Assembly: GCA_022749755.1 (NCBI GenBank)
Contig: CM040441.1
Coordinates: 10,913,475-10,977,474 of the forward strand
Length of the DNA stretch: 64,000 nt
Direction of reading: 5' to 3'
From: Azadirachta indica
Lineage: Eukaryota > Streptophyta > Magnoliopsida > Sapindales > Meliaceae
This document shows, in pieces, positions 1-12,431 of the stretch. Each line of letters opens with the position of its first letter. The stretch's first letter is position 1. The notes under the pieces were generated by a model, which did not search any database, was not told the origin of the DNA, and saw nothing but the letters and a program-made list of their open reading frames with translations. The position numbers and the translations under genes are program-made.

Positions 1-11
1 TAACATTAGAG

Positions 12-3000
12 ATGCATGACTTTGAAGTTATTTTAGGAATGAACTGGTTGGCTGCTTATCATGCTAGTATTAACTGTTATACTAAAGAAATTGTGTTTAA
101 TATACCTGGGGAATTAGAGTTTCGTTTTCAGGAAAAGCATACTAGTAATAATGTTTTCATATCAGCATTTAAAGCTAGAAAAATGATAACAAAAGAGTGT
201 GATGCATTTCTAGCTAATGTGATTATTGATCAAGACCATGGAAATTGCTTTGAAGATATTTCTGTGGTTAAAGAATTTTCTGATGTGTTTCCTGAGGAGT
301 TGCCTGGGATACCCCCTGATCGAGAAATTGAGTTCGCAATTGACCTAGTTCCTGGTACTGCACCAATTTCTAAGGGACCTTATTGGATGGCACCAATTGA
401 GTTGAAAGAACTGAAGATTCAATTACAAGATCTACTAGATAAGGGTTTTATTCGTCCTAGTATATCTCCTTAGGGTGCTCCAATGTTGTTTGTGAAAAAG
501 AAAGATGGCTCTATGCGGTTATGTATTGACTATTGGCAACTGAATTCAATCACAATCAAGAATAAGTATCCTCTTCCTCGAATCGGTGACCTTTTTGACT
601 AATTGCAAGGTGCAACAGTTTTCTCTAAAATTGACCTACGGTCTGGATATCACCAGTTGAAGATCAAGAAAGAAGATGTGCCTAAGACAGCTTTTCGCGC
701 GCGATATGGACATTATGAATTTATAGTCATGCCGTTTAGGTTGACTAATGCACCTGCAGCATTTATGGATTTAATGAATCGCGTCTTTCAGCCTTATCTC
801 GACCAATTTGTTATTGTATTCATTGATAATATATTGGTTTATTTTAAGAGTAGGGAGGAGCATGAGAAGCATTTGAGAGTTGTTCTTCAAACCCTTCGAG
901 AGAATAAGCTCTACGCGAAATTTAAAAAGTGCCAGTTTTGGCTTAATCAAGTAGTATTTTTGGGGCATGTGGTTTCTAAAGATGGCATTTCTGTTGATCC
1001 TGCCAAAGTCAAAGCAGTATTTAACTGGCCAAAACTTACTAATGTTACAGAGGTGAGAAGTTTTCTAAGCCTAGCTGGTTATTACCGATGATTTATACGG
1101 GGATTTTTCAATTTGTCAGTTTCTTTCTTAATTAACAAAGAAGAATGCGAAGTTCGAGTGGAGTAAGGAATGTGAAAAGAGTTTTCAAGAGTTAAAGAAT
1201 AAATTAATTTCTGCCCCAGTTTTGACTATTCCTTCTGGTGGTGATGGGTATGTCATTTATAGTGATGCTTCTAAGAAAGGATTGGGCTGTGTACTAATGC
1301 AACATGGTAAAGTAGTAGCTTACGCCTCTAGATAGTTAAAGAGTTATGAACAGAATTATCTGACACATGATTTGGAGTTAGCAGTGGTGGTTTTTGCTTT
1401 AAAAATCTGAAGACACTATCTCTACGGAGAAACTTGTGAAATCTACACCGACCACAAGAGTTTAAAATATCTATTCACTCAGAAGGAATTAAATTTAAGG
1501 TAAGGGAGATGGCTAGAGCTAGTGAAAGATTATGATTGTACAATTAATTATCATCCTGGCAAGGCAAACGTGGTAGCAGATGCACTTAGCAGGAAGTCTT
1601 TAAAGAGTTTAGTATGTCTGACCACCACTCAATCACTTATACTCGAGGATCTGAGGAAGTTGAATATTGAAGTTATGAAGCATGGAGAAGTTGGTCTCTT
1701 AACTTATTTGAGGGTTCAACCAACTTTGATTGACAATATTAAAGCGGCTCAGAAGGATGATCCATAACTTATCAAAATCAGCGACATGATAAAGAAAGGC
1801 GGTCAATCAGAGTTCAGGTTAGATGATCACGGTATCTTGTGGTTAGAAAAAAGACTATGTATACCAGCTAATGAAGAATTAAAGAAAGAAGTTATGAAAG
1901 AAGCTCATGATTCAATATTTTCTGTACATCCAGGTAGTATTAAGATGTATAGAGATTTGAGGAATAACTTTTGGTGAAGGAATATGAAGAATGATATTGC
2001 TAAGTTTGTATCAAGGTGTTTGATTTGCTAGCAAGTGAAGATTGAACACCAACGACCTGGAAGACTTTTACAATCACTTCCTATTCTAGAATGAAAATGG
2101 GAACATATCACCATAGATTTCATTTCAGGGTTTCCTCGTTCAAGAAGAAATTGTGATTCTATATGGGTCATTATTGATCGCTTAACTAAGTCGGCGCACT
2201 TTTTGGCGATTAAGAGTACTGATAGGCTTGGGCATTTAGCTAAACTTTTTATAAAGGAGATAGTGAGATTACATGGTGTTCTAGTAACTATTATTTCTGA
2301 TAGGGACCCACGATTCACGTCTAACTTTTGGGCTAGCTTGCACAAGGAGTTTGGGACGAGATTAAAGTTTAGCACCGCCTTTTATCTGCAGACTGATGGT
2401 CAATCAGAAAGAACTATCCAGACTCTTGAGGATATGTTGAGAGCTTGTGTGTTGGATCTAGGAGGCAATTGGGAAGAGCATTTAACATTGATTGAGTTTG
2501 CCTACAATAATAGTTTTCATTTGAGTATCGGCATGGCACCATACGAAGCTCTGTATGGGAGAAAATGTAGGTCGCCTATTTGTTGGGATGAGGTTGGCGA
2601 AAGAAGACTATTAGGACCAGAGATTATTCAAGTCACTGCTGAGAAAATTAGGCTAATTAGGGAACGTCTTCGCATAGCACAGAGTAGACAAAAAGTTATG
2701 CTGATAATCGTAGGCGAGACTTAGAATTTCAAGTTGGAGATTATGTTTTCTTGAAGGTGTCACCGTGGAAAGGAGTTTTTCGTTTTGGTAAAAAGGGGAA
2801 GCTCAGCCCGAGGTTTATTGGACCTTTTGAGGTTTTAGAGAGAATTGGTACTGTAGCTTACCGTGTGGCTTTACCACCTCGCCTATCTAGGCTCCATAAT
2901 ATATTTCATGTGTCAGTTTTGAGAAAATACATAGCTGATCCCTCTCATATCTTAGATTATCAGCCATTTCAAATTTCAAAAGATATGACATACGAGGAAT

Positions 3001-3140
3001 TATTAGTGGAAATCGTTGACAGAAAAGAGCAAGTGTTGTGGATGAGAGTTATTACATTGGTTAAAGTTCGTTAGGAAAATCACTTAATAGACGAAGCTAC
3101 ATGGGAGAAGGAGATCGAGATGAAGGAGAAGTATCCCTAA
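12..3140 (+). pseudogene. pol: Decayed gypsy pol (protease, RT, RNase H, integrase, chromodomain tail)
   Basis: Fragments in order: end of the aspartic protease (12-200), linker, RT (about 480-1090, with [11 protein letters not shown] and the catalytic box as FIDN instead of the usual F/YxDD), RNase H (about 1245-1600, YSDAS and TDHKSLKY), integrase zinc finger and DDE core (about 1860-2560; WEHITIDF, ISDRDPRF and the Glu of LIEFAYNNS), and a C-terminal region with a chromodomain-like tail (2720-3140). In-frame stops interrupt it at 471, 600, 1089, 1333, 1408, 1501, 1765, 1975, 2029, 2092 and 3072, and there are frameshifts near 1105 and 2695. The last catalytic Asp of RT is also replaced. 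It cannot make a working polyprotein. Confidence 0.95.
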
Positions 3141-3205
3141 CTTTTTATTGATTAAGGTACGTATTAAAATTTCGAGGACGAAATTTCTTTAAGTGGGGAA
3201 GAATT

Positions 3206-4659
3206 TGTAATGCAATGCTCTTATATAAGAATGGAAGGGAAATAGGTTAGTTTAGTTTTCAAATTTGAAATTAAGATTTAATTACAATGGAATAAGATGG
3301 ATAATAATTTTGATTTAGAAATTCAAATTTGGATTTTGAAATTTATAATTTTGATAGATTAGTTTATTTGATTTTAAAAGTTAAATTTTAGATTTTGAAA
3401 TTAGGATTTATGGTTTTGATGAGCTTATCTTATTTTTAAAGTTGAATTTTTGGGTTATCACTTTTTAAATTTGAAAACCAATTTTTGGTTATAAATAGGT
3501 GTAAAGATCTCACTTCACACTACAAGTTTCACTTTACAAATTCACTAGATATTCTTTAAAAAGTTTTCTCTCTAAGTTCTACATCTTTTCAAGGTTTGAT
3601 AGAAAGAAGTCCCTATAAGCATAGCTAATCTGGAAAGTGGGTGACTTATTGTTGAGCGCAGAGGAATTTTATTGATATGTCATTATTTTGAGATAAGTAG
3701 ATTTATACATAATGTATTGTAATCGAATAGTTAAAACTATTAATGACAATTGTAAGCATGAACATGTTTATAAGAAATAAGATTTTTTTTCATGCATTTG
3801 TTTCAAGTAAGTTTTTCTATAAACCAAATTCTGAATTTTCTAAATTTGTATCATTTTCATGGTTTTAAGCAAAATAAATTTATTTTGTTCATACACTAGT
3901 TTTAAAAATTACTAATAGTTATACTTTTTCATATAAATCATTGAATGAATTATTTAATTGAATATGTGAAATAAATGTTATTGAATCTAATTGTACATGA
4001 AAAGTCTTGTTTAGTAATTAATGTTTGGGTCATTGTCTATAGTAACTGTTTCTGTTATTGTTACCGACTGGCTAGCTGGGTTACTGTTTATGCACTTATT
4101 GACTATTAATGACCGGATTTCCGGGGTACGATTGTACTGAATTGTTATAAATGAGATACCGAGGTACTGGTGATAGTATGGGACATGAGCTAAATTTATT
4201 ACTAAATATATTGGTGATTTATTAAATATGATGTTCATGTTTACTTATTATTGAATGTTTCTATCAAAATAAAATTTTGTTTATCTAAATTACAATATTA
4301 TTGTTCTTAAAATTATGTTTTATGATTGTGTTTTTTTTTACTATTTGTTTACAATTTTATGTATAAATTTATTTACCGAGTTAGCGGCTCATCTCTCGTC
4401 ATCACTATTTTGTAGATTAAGGTATGAATAAAGGATTGGTAGAAGTTTAGAGTTTGACTATTTGGAGATTGGAATGTTTATAATAACCAACATTTAGTTT
4501 TAAACCTTTAATTTAGCTTAAGTTGTCAATAAAAGTTTATTTTGAGATTTTATATTGTATTTGGAGGTTTTATTTATCTGTAATACTAAGTTTGATGTAT
4601 TTGAAGTTATAGTTGTACCCTAAATTTTGTTTTGTTGAGATAAAATTTGGGGCGTTACA
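3206..4659 (+). repeat. 3' LTR of the gypsy element
   Basis: About 1454 bp, starting TGTAATGC and ending GGGCGTTACA, so the termini form the 5-bp inverted repeat TGTAA/TTACA. It starts directly after a purine-rich tract (AAGTGGGGAAGAAT) and follows the GAGGACGAAATTTC motif common just before the LTR of plant chromoviruses. A TATA-like ATAAATA lies near 3491. Its second half (about 3740-4659) is recognisably related to the second half of the solo LTR at 9371-12431, for example around 4020-4110 against 11650-11750. Confidence 0.9.
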
Positions 4660-6787
4660 AGTTGCATATGTAATGTGCACCAATTGCTGAAGACATTTAA
4701 CTATATGAAAGGTTGTGGAGCTGTCTAAACCGGATGATATGTCATCCATAAAGAAAGTTTTTTGGGGACCCACAATCATCTCTCCTGTCATGTTAAATTG
4801 TTATGTATAACTTGGTAGAGAAAAAAAAAAATTTCTGCCTTCTCAATGTCTAATCTTGAAAGTATTGGCATTTTAATTGTTGGAGGGCTAGGAAAAAGGA
4901 AAGCTCTGAGGTGTGTTTGCAAACTAAGAATGGCAGAATTTGCAAGCTGATAGAATTTTTTCAACAAGAAACTTCTCCTTATTACCTGTTGTTAGCCGTT
5001 TCTTCTGGCCACCTGATATGCCTCTTTTTAGAGCACTACCGACCATTGTGTCAGCGCAGCTATCCAGTCCGAAAATCTAAGAGGTCACAATATGGTGATT
5101 TCTTTCTTAAGTAATTCCCTTGTAATTATCATAGTCTGCTTGAAGAAGAATATATTTACCTTTAAAACATAGTCTGTTTGGAGATTTTTTTTCCGACCTT
5201 CGACTGAAGTTGCCTGTAAGAATTGTCACCCAATTATAACCATTATGGTGCTGTACAAATTGTTACAACAAAAATATTTAAAATTAGTACATATACCTTC
5301 ATGTAAGTGTCTATATCTGGATCGGGAATAATTCCTGCTTCTTTTCCCTTTCTGCTAACTTCCATTATTATGTCTTTACAAGTAGAAATGGAAATTAAAT
5401 TTCAAATACAGTGTTGTTACTAGCATAACTATAGTAAAACAAAGGACTTATCTGCTCTGCTTCCAGCACCCTGGCAGTGAGCTGAAAAATCAATGGTTTC
5501 CCTCACTGTCAACTCAGGTATATGCAGATCATTTTGGCTTATGTAGGCAGAAGTCTTTTGAGGAACAAATTCATCTAACCTGTATCCATTTTATGAGATT
5601 TCTCCTGATGCCCGTAATAACAAAAGGAACGGGTTTTTATTCGTGAATATTGCACTTACTAGATTTAGTGGTTCCGTTAAATAAAGAAATTGATACATAA
5701 TTTGTTCAAATCTTTTATAGTAATTTTCTTTCCAAGTATTATACTGCCTTTGTGCTCATTAAATATCGAGCTTTGAAAGAATCACCTTGAGGGAGTGATC
5801 TAGTTTTCCTGCAAGGGCCAATAACAAGGTGGTTTTCCCACAGCCTGGGGGACCAGGAAGAAGAGTAAGCCTGCACCCAAAGTGTTCGCCTGTGAAAACT
5901 TCTATCCTCTACTGAAATTACTAACTCTTTTATAGTGTTAATGATATTAAAAATTTTGTTAAATGTGTTATTTCATGTCCACTACCCATAATTTAGTATC
6001 CCCAACATAGTTTCATAATATTACCTGGATGGCTTGATGATGCCACTGACATCTTTTAGAATGCTTATCTTTGCTGCTTCAGACTTGCTTCTTAATACCT
6101 TTTTGAAAACCTATGGCTATTCGTTAGTACAGAGGGAGTTGTTTGCACAGAGCATCAGGGTATATTTCCATTGTTAAAAACTAGGAGAGAAGCTGATTAC
6201 TTACGGAAAACATGCTCTTGACAGTGTTCCAAAGTGTAGGAAGAGGCTTCCCTTGTACTATCTCGCACTCTGCTTCTACAAACAGATTCTTGTATCTGAC
6301 TTCCACATTAGGTTGTTTCACATTCACTCTGCAACCAAAGTTCATTTGTTAATTACACAAATCAATGTACATATCCAATCTGAACTGATCAATGGGTGTG
6401 TGTACTCAGGGAGAGAATAGACAGGTATATATATATATATATATACACATAACTGTCTATTCTCTCCCTGAGTTTCTGCAGCAACCGGAGATTGTCATTC
6501 TCGACGTGCTAAATGAGCTTCTCAATGAAAAGACGTTTTTCAACGACTCCAAGCTTGGTAACGTCAGTCACCTTCTTCCCTTCAGACTCATTTTTACTGC
6601 TTCCTCTTCCATGTTCATGATTTACATCGAACAATGAGGTTCTAAGCTGTTTAAAAGTTGGTAGTCTTTCAATTGCAGCCCACTGCAACTGAAGTTCTTC
6701 ATCCTCTGAATCTGCACCAACATCATGACTTGAATCAAGCTTTCGGTATGGTGACTTGATACTTTAGTCCAGAGTTTCTAGCTCCAT
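4660..6787 (-). pseudogene. Truncated PDR/ABCG transporter copy (N-terminal part only)
   Basis: Exon for exon this matches the first nine exons of the intact gene at 12728-19626, on the same strand. Recognisable are the N-terminus (MELETL from 6787), the Walker A exon ([16 protein letters not shown], near 5810-5875), the ABC signature exon ([12 protein letters not shown], near 4985-5070) and the Walker B exon (FFMDDIS, 4660-4795). The Walker B exon is cut in the middle by the gypsy 3' LTR. There are in-frame stops at codon 8 (6764-6766), later in exon 1 (6509-6511) and in the exon after Walker A (5591-5593), and a TA microsatellite inside an inverted duplication at the end of exon 1. It is a dead copy; the missing downstream exons may lie left of the window beyond the retroelement. 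Confidence 0.93.
6404..6473. repeat. Perfect 21-bp inverted repeat around a TA microsatellite
   Basis: The arms 6404-6424 and 6453-6473 are exact reverse complements (21 bp), separated by a 28-nt loop made mostly of TA repeats. The right arm is the normal end of exon 1 of the broken PDR copy. The left arm is an extra inverted copy of it that is absent from the intact gene at the corresponding place near 19290. Confidence 0.9.
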
Positions 6788-7042
6788 TTTTCGTTGACAT
6801 GCAGGCTACTGCTCTGGAGCCGCCTTAATTGTTAAGCTTATAGCATTTAATAGAAGTCTTGTAAGCTTCTGTCCACAGTAAGCGTAATCATAGAACACTA
6901 ATTTCACATTCACTGGTCAGTCAGATTATTTCCTGAATATTTTAGGTAATTTTCCCACCAATCCATGCAGCAGCAATTTGATTGCTAGTTTCTGTACAAG
7001 TACATATAGAAATATTTTATTGTTCGTAATTGTTTATAAGAT

Positions 7043-7085
7043 GCGTTTGTAGTCCAACGGTTAGGATAATTGCCCGGCAAACGCA
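7043..7085 (+). pseudogene. tRNA-Gly relic lacking its middle
   Basis: Begins with GCGTTTGTAGTCCAACGG, the acceptor and D-arm of plant tRNA-Gly(UCC), and ends with CGGCAAACGCA, the 3' acceptor strand. The two acceptor strands still pair over 7 bp, but about 29 nt carrying the anticodon arm and most of the T arm are gone, leaving 43 nt. It sits 256 bp upstream of the start of the broken PDR copy, in the same relation as the tRNA at 20130 has to the intact copy. Confidence 0.85.
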
Positions 7086-7135
7086 AAGTAAATCTTTTAT
7101 TTTGCTGTTTTCTTTTGCATTTTTAAAAAATTTTT

Positions 7136-8503
7136 GGGTTATTTTCATTTGGATACTTTAAGATTGTCTATATTTCATTGTGATATAAGAATATTCTTAC
7201 GTTATACTGTAATATAAAAAGATTCAAAATATATTAATGAGCTACAAATTTTCAACATCCATTCAAATAAATTTTCTTTTGTATCTTTTTTTTTTAAATT
7301 TTTAGGTTATTTTCAATTGGGTATTTTAAGATTATCTGTATTTTGTTGTGACATAATAAATATTTTAACTCTACACTACAATATAAAAAGATTCAAAATA
7401 TATATTAATGAGTTATAAATTTTTAACGTTTATTAAAAAATTTAACGATGAAAGGGCAAAATCGTCTTTTTAATAAAATAAAAAATATGATTTCATTTAA
7501 TTACTTAATTTTAGACGATATTTCATTATGATATAACAAGTATTGGCATGCTGCACTGCAGTTTATAAAGATGAAAAATATTTTATTGAATTATAGATTT
7601 ATACGTTTGTCTAAAAAAAATTTAACGATAAAAAGATAAAAAAATATCTTTTCAATAAATTTAGAAAAAAAATTTTCCATTTTATCCAAAAACTTTATAA
7701 ACGAATAAAAAAATTTAGAGATACAAATATTATTATCCCAATTTAACTTAAACTCGAGTTTATCTCAAAGTTTATCCAATATTTTACCTGAGAAACATCT
7801 CATTAACTTTATATAGAAGAAAAGCCCAATTCTCTTTTTTTTCACTTTCCTTCACAAGACACTTTTTTCCTTCTTTCTTGTTCTCCTTTCCTTGAATTTC
7901 AAATTATCTACCATGTCATATCCTCTCTGAAAATCCACCACGTCATACCCTCTCTGAAATCACTGATAAACTTATTGCCAACTTATTCCATTCGCTTTAC
8001 TTCTCTAATTAAATCTTCTTCGTCACTCCAAAATCACTGATGACCAACGATGTTTATGGCATGGTAGGCAGTTGTTGTTGGTGGTGAGATTGTTAGAATT
8101 ATGAAAGAGCTAATTTTTTTAACTCTTGTTTCAAAATTAAGATTTTAAATCTAATTAAAAAATTAGGGTTAGATTTTTTAATCTATTTTAAAATTTTAAT
8201 TTTTTTAAAGATAATTTTATATAACTATTCAACTTTTGATAATATTTTGTTGTGATATAATAAGTATCAGAATGCTACTCTATAATTTGTAAAGATAACA
8301 AATATTTTATTGACTTACATGATAAAATATATGTAAGAATATATTGATTATTGCACTAATACCATTAAAAAATTTTGGACAAACAATAAAAATTTGTAGT
8401 TGAATGAGATATTTTCAATCTTTATAGAATATAATGTAACATCAATATTTCTTATATCAACGAAATACCCGCAATCTTAAATTACCCAGTTAAAAATAGC
8501 CCT
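7136..8503. mobile_element. Non-autonomous inverted-repeat element with internally repeated ends (tentative)
   Basis: The left end (GGGTTATTTTCATTTGG, 7136 on) is related to the reverse complement of the right end (GGGCTATTTTTAACTGGG, reading down from 8503). The similarity runs for about 150 bp, through motifs such as TTTAAGATTG and TTGATATAAG. Diverged direct copies of the same terminal unit follow at about 7303, 7500 and 8220. No coding capacity. The flanks are A/T runs, so a target-site duplication cannot be fixed; a MULE-like origin is possible but not shown. Confidence 0.5.
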
Positions 8504-9365
8504 TAATTTTTTTTATTTTTTTTTTGCAAATCATGAGCTGCTTCTATTTATAATCTATATTATGAAAGTGAAAAGTGAAGGGAATCAAAATAATTTATAT
8601 TTTCCTTGTTATTTATAATTAAAATAATTTCTTAAAAAAAAAAAAGAAAAGGAAAAGAGAAAACGAGATTATCTTTTACATTGTTTGCCGGTATTCTTTC
8701 GTGATAGTTGCCTTACTTTATTTTCCACTGGATTATTGTTAATTATTGATAACTTGATTGTCACTGATTGATGATGTTATACACAAACAAAATGTTTCGC
8801 GTGCAGAAGTGACGACCGATGCAATGCCATTATCCCCTTACTAATTTCCCACTATCCAAACAAAATTATTTGATATTGAAAAAGCTGCTATATGTGAGTG
8901 CTCCTTCACTTTCAATCAAAAAAGTTTTCAATATTGTTGCAATGTGCAATGAAAGTCTGCTAGGATTCATAAAATTTAATAATAATAATAATAATTAAAA
9001 AAAACCCAATAATTAATCATCACTTTCTCTGTTTTGTGGTTAAGCTAGGTTTTCTGCCCATTTTTTCATACTGATATGGATTCAACAGACCATTTTCAAG
9101 GGTTAACCATCAGAAATTGTAACAACGGGTATTTAATCAAATAAAATTAGGGTGTTAAATAGCGTGAATCCTCAATACCCCATATTAGAAAACTTCCTGG
9201 GTTGATAGTTTCCCAAATGTGGTCAATATAATAAGTAATATATGATATTGTCAGTTCTTGGTTTGATCTACTCCGCAACAATCTCTTTTGGCAATAACAC
9301 TTCCTCTGCAAATATTCCATTGATTAGAATGGTTTAGTACATAGAAAGATTTCCTTTCCGCAAGT
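8504..9365. other. AT-rich intergenic stretch, no gene seen
   Basis: Homopolymer A/T runs and a short AAT repeat near 8980. No splice-linked ORF with recognisable protein similarity. The motif GCAAATCATGAGC at 8526 resembles GCAAATCACGAGC at 20227 downstream of the other tRNA, a weak hint that the duplicated PDR-tRNA block continues here beyond the inserted element. Confidence 0.5.
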
Positions 9366-9370
9366 TCCAA

Positions 9371-12300
9371 TGTAATACCCTGAATTTTATTATTCATAGA
9401 AAAGCATATATATATATATATATATATATATACTATATTATGTGATAATACAAATGACTATAAAGTAGTGCTTGTTTTTTTTTATCTAAACTCTTAATAT
9501 AGCTTGAATATGAATTTGACTGAAATCTGAATTTGAATGATATGTTTATATTTTTTTTTGAAATATTTGAAAATAAATATTAAATTGTTTATTTTTATAA
9601 GAATAACAAGTCTGTACCCTAAAATAAAATATTATTTACTCTTCTTTACCCAAAAATTTGGTAACATTATTGTCTTAATACCTATTGAAATTCTTACAGA
9701 TGTCATTGTTTTCTTCTGCAATTAAGAATTTAACTTTATCAATAGTTATTATCATAATAATAATCCCATAATATGGGTTAAAATTTCCAAACTCCCCAAT
9801 AATACATATATTATATTATGCATAAAAAAAAAATCTTAATTGCATAAAAGAAATTAACTTACAAGTGACAATTGAGAAGAGAGTTAAGGAGACAAATAGA
9901 AAGGCTGACGATAGAAAAGAGGCGTATCAAAATTAGTTAACTAAGGTTTTAATTTTATTTGTAAATAAAATAATAAAATAAGAGTATTTTTTAGAAATAA
10001 AAATATTAAATTATTCAAATATTTACTTATTCAAATTTAAGTTAAAATTTTTTATTTAATTATATTCAGATGCTTTTAACCGATATTTATACATAAGTTA
10101 AAAAACCAAATAGATCTTAGACGTTTGAATACTTATATTTAGACTTCAGTAAAAAAACAAATATATAAGACTTAAGTTTATAAGATAAGTGTATTTATTT
10201 TTGGTAGAGATTATGTATTGTGCATGAATATGTTAATTTTTGAAAAGAATGGAACTATTTGATAATGAAAATTTTATTATGGGTTAAAAGTTTAAAAGAA
10301 GAAATTAAGGAGACAAGCAAAGAGAAGAGAAAAAGAAGAAAAATTAAAGAGAAGAAGAAAAAGGAATTGAGAGGAAATCAAAATGAAGAGGAAAGACGTG
10401 TCTTAATCTATTATCTATTTGAATATCTTCTAGGTAAATTTTCTTGAATCTTAGATTATGTCTCTTTTACAATTTTAGATGCTCTTAATTATATGTCACA
10501 CATGTTTGATTGATCAGATTATTACTTTATTATTATTAATTGATAATTATTAGAATTAGGATTTTACAGGATAGTTTAAATAGTCTGTTTATTGATAATT
10601 AAAACATAAATTTTTGTGTATGTTTTATTAACAATCTTTGTATAAATTAAATTCAGTAACAAATTTGTAGAATTTTATTTATTGCAATCAGTTAAAAAAC
10701 TAATTTTTAATAATTTTTCAAATGTTACCCTATTATTTTGAAGAACAATAATTTCTACTATAGGTTCAAAAATATATACTTATTTGACAAATCCAATGAT
10801 CTTCAAATATTTTTAAAATTAGTATATTGCTTTATATACATATTTATTTATATTCTATAAAGGTTTGTAATTTTAAGATGCTTACAAAAATTGTTATGAA
10901 TTTTTAAATCAATGAACCTCAAATATAGAAATTCAAGACAATTTACCTTTACTCAAAAAGGAAAATATTTTGAAAATGATTTTGATGTCCAAATGTTATG
11001 AAACTTTTATACAAGGTATTTGTATCTGGCCTCAACAATTCTGTAAAAATTTCTTAATCCAATCAGTAAATTAAGAGTTAAAAATTATTGAATTGAAGTT
11101 GCTCAGTAAAAAAAAAAAAAAAAAATTAGATTATGAAGATGTAAGTTTAAGACTTTATAATATATGTTTTGAACTTGATTAAATGCTTAAACTTTTATTA
11201 TTTAAGGTTTAAAGAGTTTCAAGAACAAGGATTATGATGTTGCAATTCAAAGAACTTTAGAACATGATAAAAGTTACTAATATGTAGTTAAAGGAATTGT
11301 TAAAAAGAGAGATATAAAATTAAGTTATTCATAGTTTAAAGTTAATGAATTATTGCAATTTTGATTAAATTATACTTTGATAGGGATAAAGTAATTGAAA
11401 GTTTTGAATGCTTTGAGGTAGCATGAAAGTTTTGCTTTGGTCCATGTAAGTAGATTTATGTATGATACGTTTTCTGCTAATTTTTGAAACCATTGTAAGC
11501 ATGAGAGGATTTCATAACAAAATAGGAAATGATTTGAATGATTAAATACTTATTTTGAAGAAATCTATTATCAAATTATTGAATATTTTGTATGAAATGT
11601 ATATAAAAGATAAATGTTATCGGTTTTACTTTACATAAAATGTCATGTTTCGTAAATTGTATTTTGGATCATTATCCGTAGTGATTGTTTATCTTACTGT
11701 TATCGATCGACTGACTAGTTGGATTACTATTGTGTACTTATTGACTGTTACCAACCAGATTTTTTAGTTACTATTATATTGTATTATAATAAATGAGACG
11801 CAAAAGTATTGGTGATGTTACGAAATATGAGTTAAATATGTATTTGGTTAAGTGCTTTTACAAAGTGTTGTGTTCTTAGCTTTATTAAAATTTATAATCA
11901 TGCTTACATTTTGTCAAATGCTTTTCTTTGAGTAATAATTTTATATATAAATGTTTATTGCTAAATAACTCTTAAAGATAATTGTTTTGTGCATTAAATA
12001 ATTTTTAAGCATTAAAAGTTGTACATAAATTTACTTATCGAGTAGGTGACTCAACTTTCACCAGTTGATATTTTACAGATTAAACTTGTACTTAGGGTGG
12101 TGAGATGCTGAATTCGCTTTAAAAGTTAGCATTGCAATTTATGTGTTCTTTATAGATAAACAAGTATTATTTTTACTACTTGATATTTATTTGAAATTGT
12201 AAGTAAATGGTTTAAATTCTGTTAGATATTTTTGACTAAATTTATAAGGAATACATTTTCTAAGGTGACATTTGATATTGAGATTTTGAGTGATGTTGAT

Positions 12301-12431
12301 TATACATATTTGGAAGTTTGACATTGAAATTTGGAGAATTTATGATTTTTATGGTGGAGATCAATTGAAGCCTAAGGATGTGAATTTCATTTCAAATCTT
12401 GTCATATTATGGCAAACTTTGGGGTGTTACA
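9371..12431 (+). mobile_element. Solo LTR (3.06 kb) of a gypsy-type element
   Basis: Starts TGTAATACCC and ends GGGGTGTTACA, with the same TGTAA/TTACA termini as the LTR at 3206-4659. It is flanked by a perfect 5-bp duplication TCCAA (9366-9370 and 12432-12436). Its last 900 bp resemble the same part of the other LTR. There is no pol sequence inside, so it is best read as a solo LTR left by recombination between two LTRs. A (TA)n run lies near 9405-9432, and two similar purine-rich segments (about 9870-9935 and 10295-10410) suggest an internal duplication. Small ORFs inside are not credible genes. Confidence 0.85.

Larger units (their letters stand above)
1..4659 (+). mobile_element. Ty3/gypsy chromovirus-type LTR retrotransposon, 5'-truncated by the window edge
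   Basis: The sequence enters the element inside the protease region and then shows reverse transcriptase, RNase H, integrase with a chromodomain-like tail, a purine-rich tract near 3190-3204, and a 3' LTR. The order protease-RT-RNase H-integrase is that of Ty3/gypsy elements, and the long LTR beginning TGTAAT and ending TTACA together with the C-terminal chromodomain-like tail fits the Tekay/Del chromoviruses (family-level inference). The 5' LTR and gag would lie left of the window. The right end falls inside an exon of a PDR transporter copy; the presumed 5-bp target duplication on that side is AGTTG (4660-4664), but the left partner cannot be seen. Confidence 0.93.

Noticed and set aside
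6640..6790. Broken PDR copy as a functional short half-transporter
   Set aside because: In-frame stops at codon 8 and further on, plus the cut in the Walker B exon, rule out a product.
9405..9432. (TA)n tract as an origin or regulatory hairpin
   Set aside because: An ordinary microsatellite; similar runs occur at 6425, 30003, 32338 and 36260.
10259..10447. Lysine-rich ORF inside the solo LTR
   Set aside because: It is a purine-rich repeat tract read in one frame, with no splice context or known motif.
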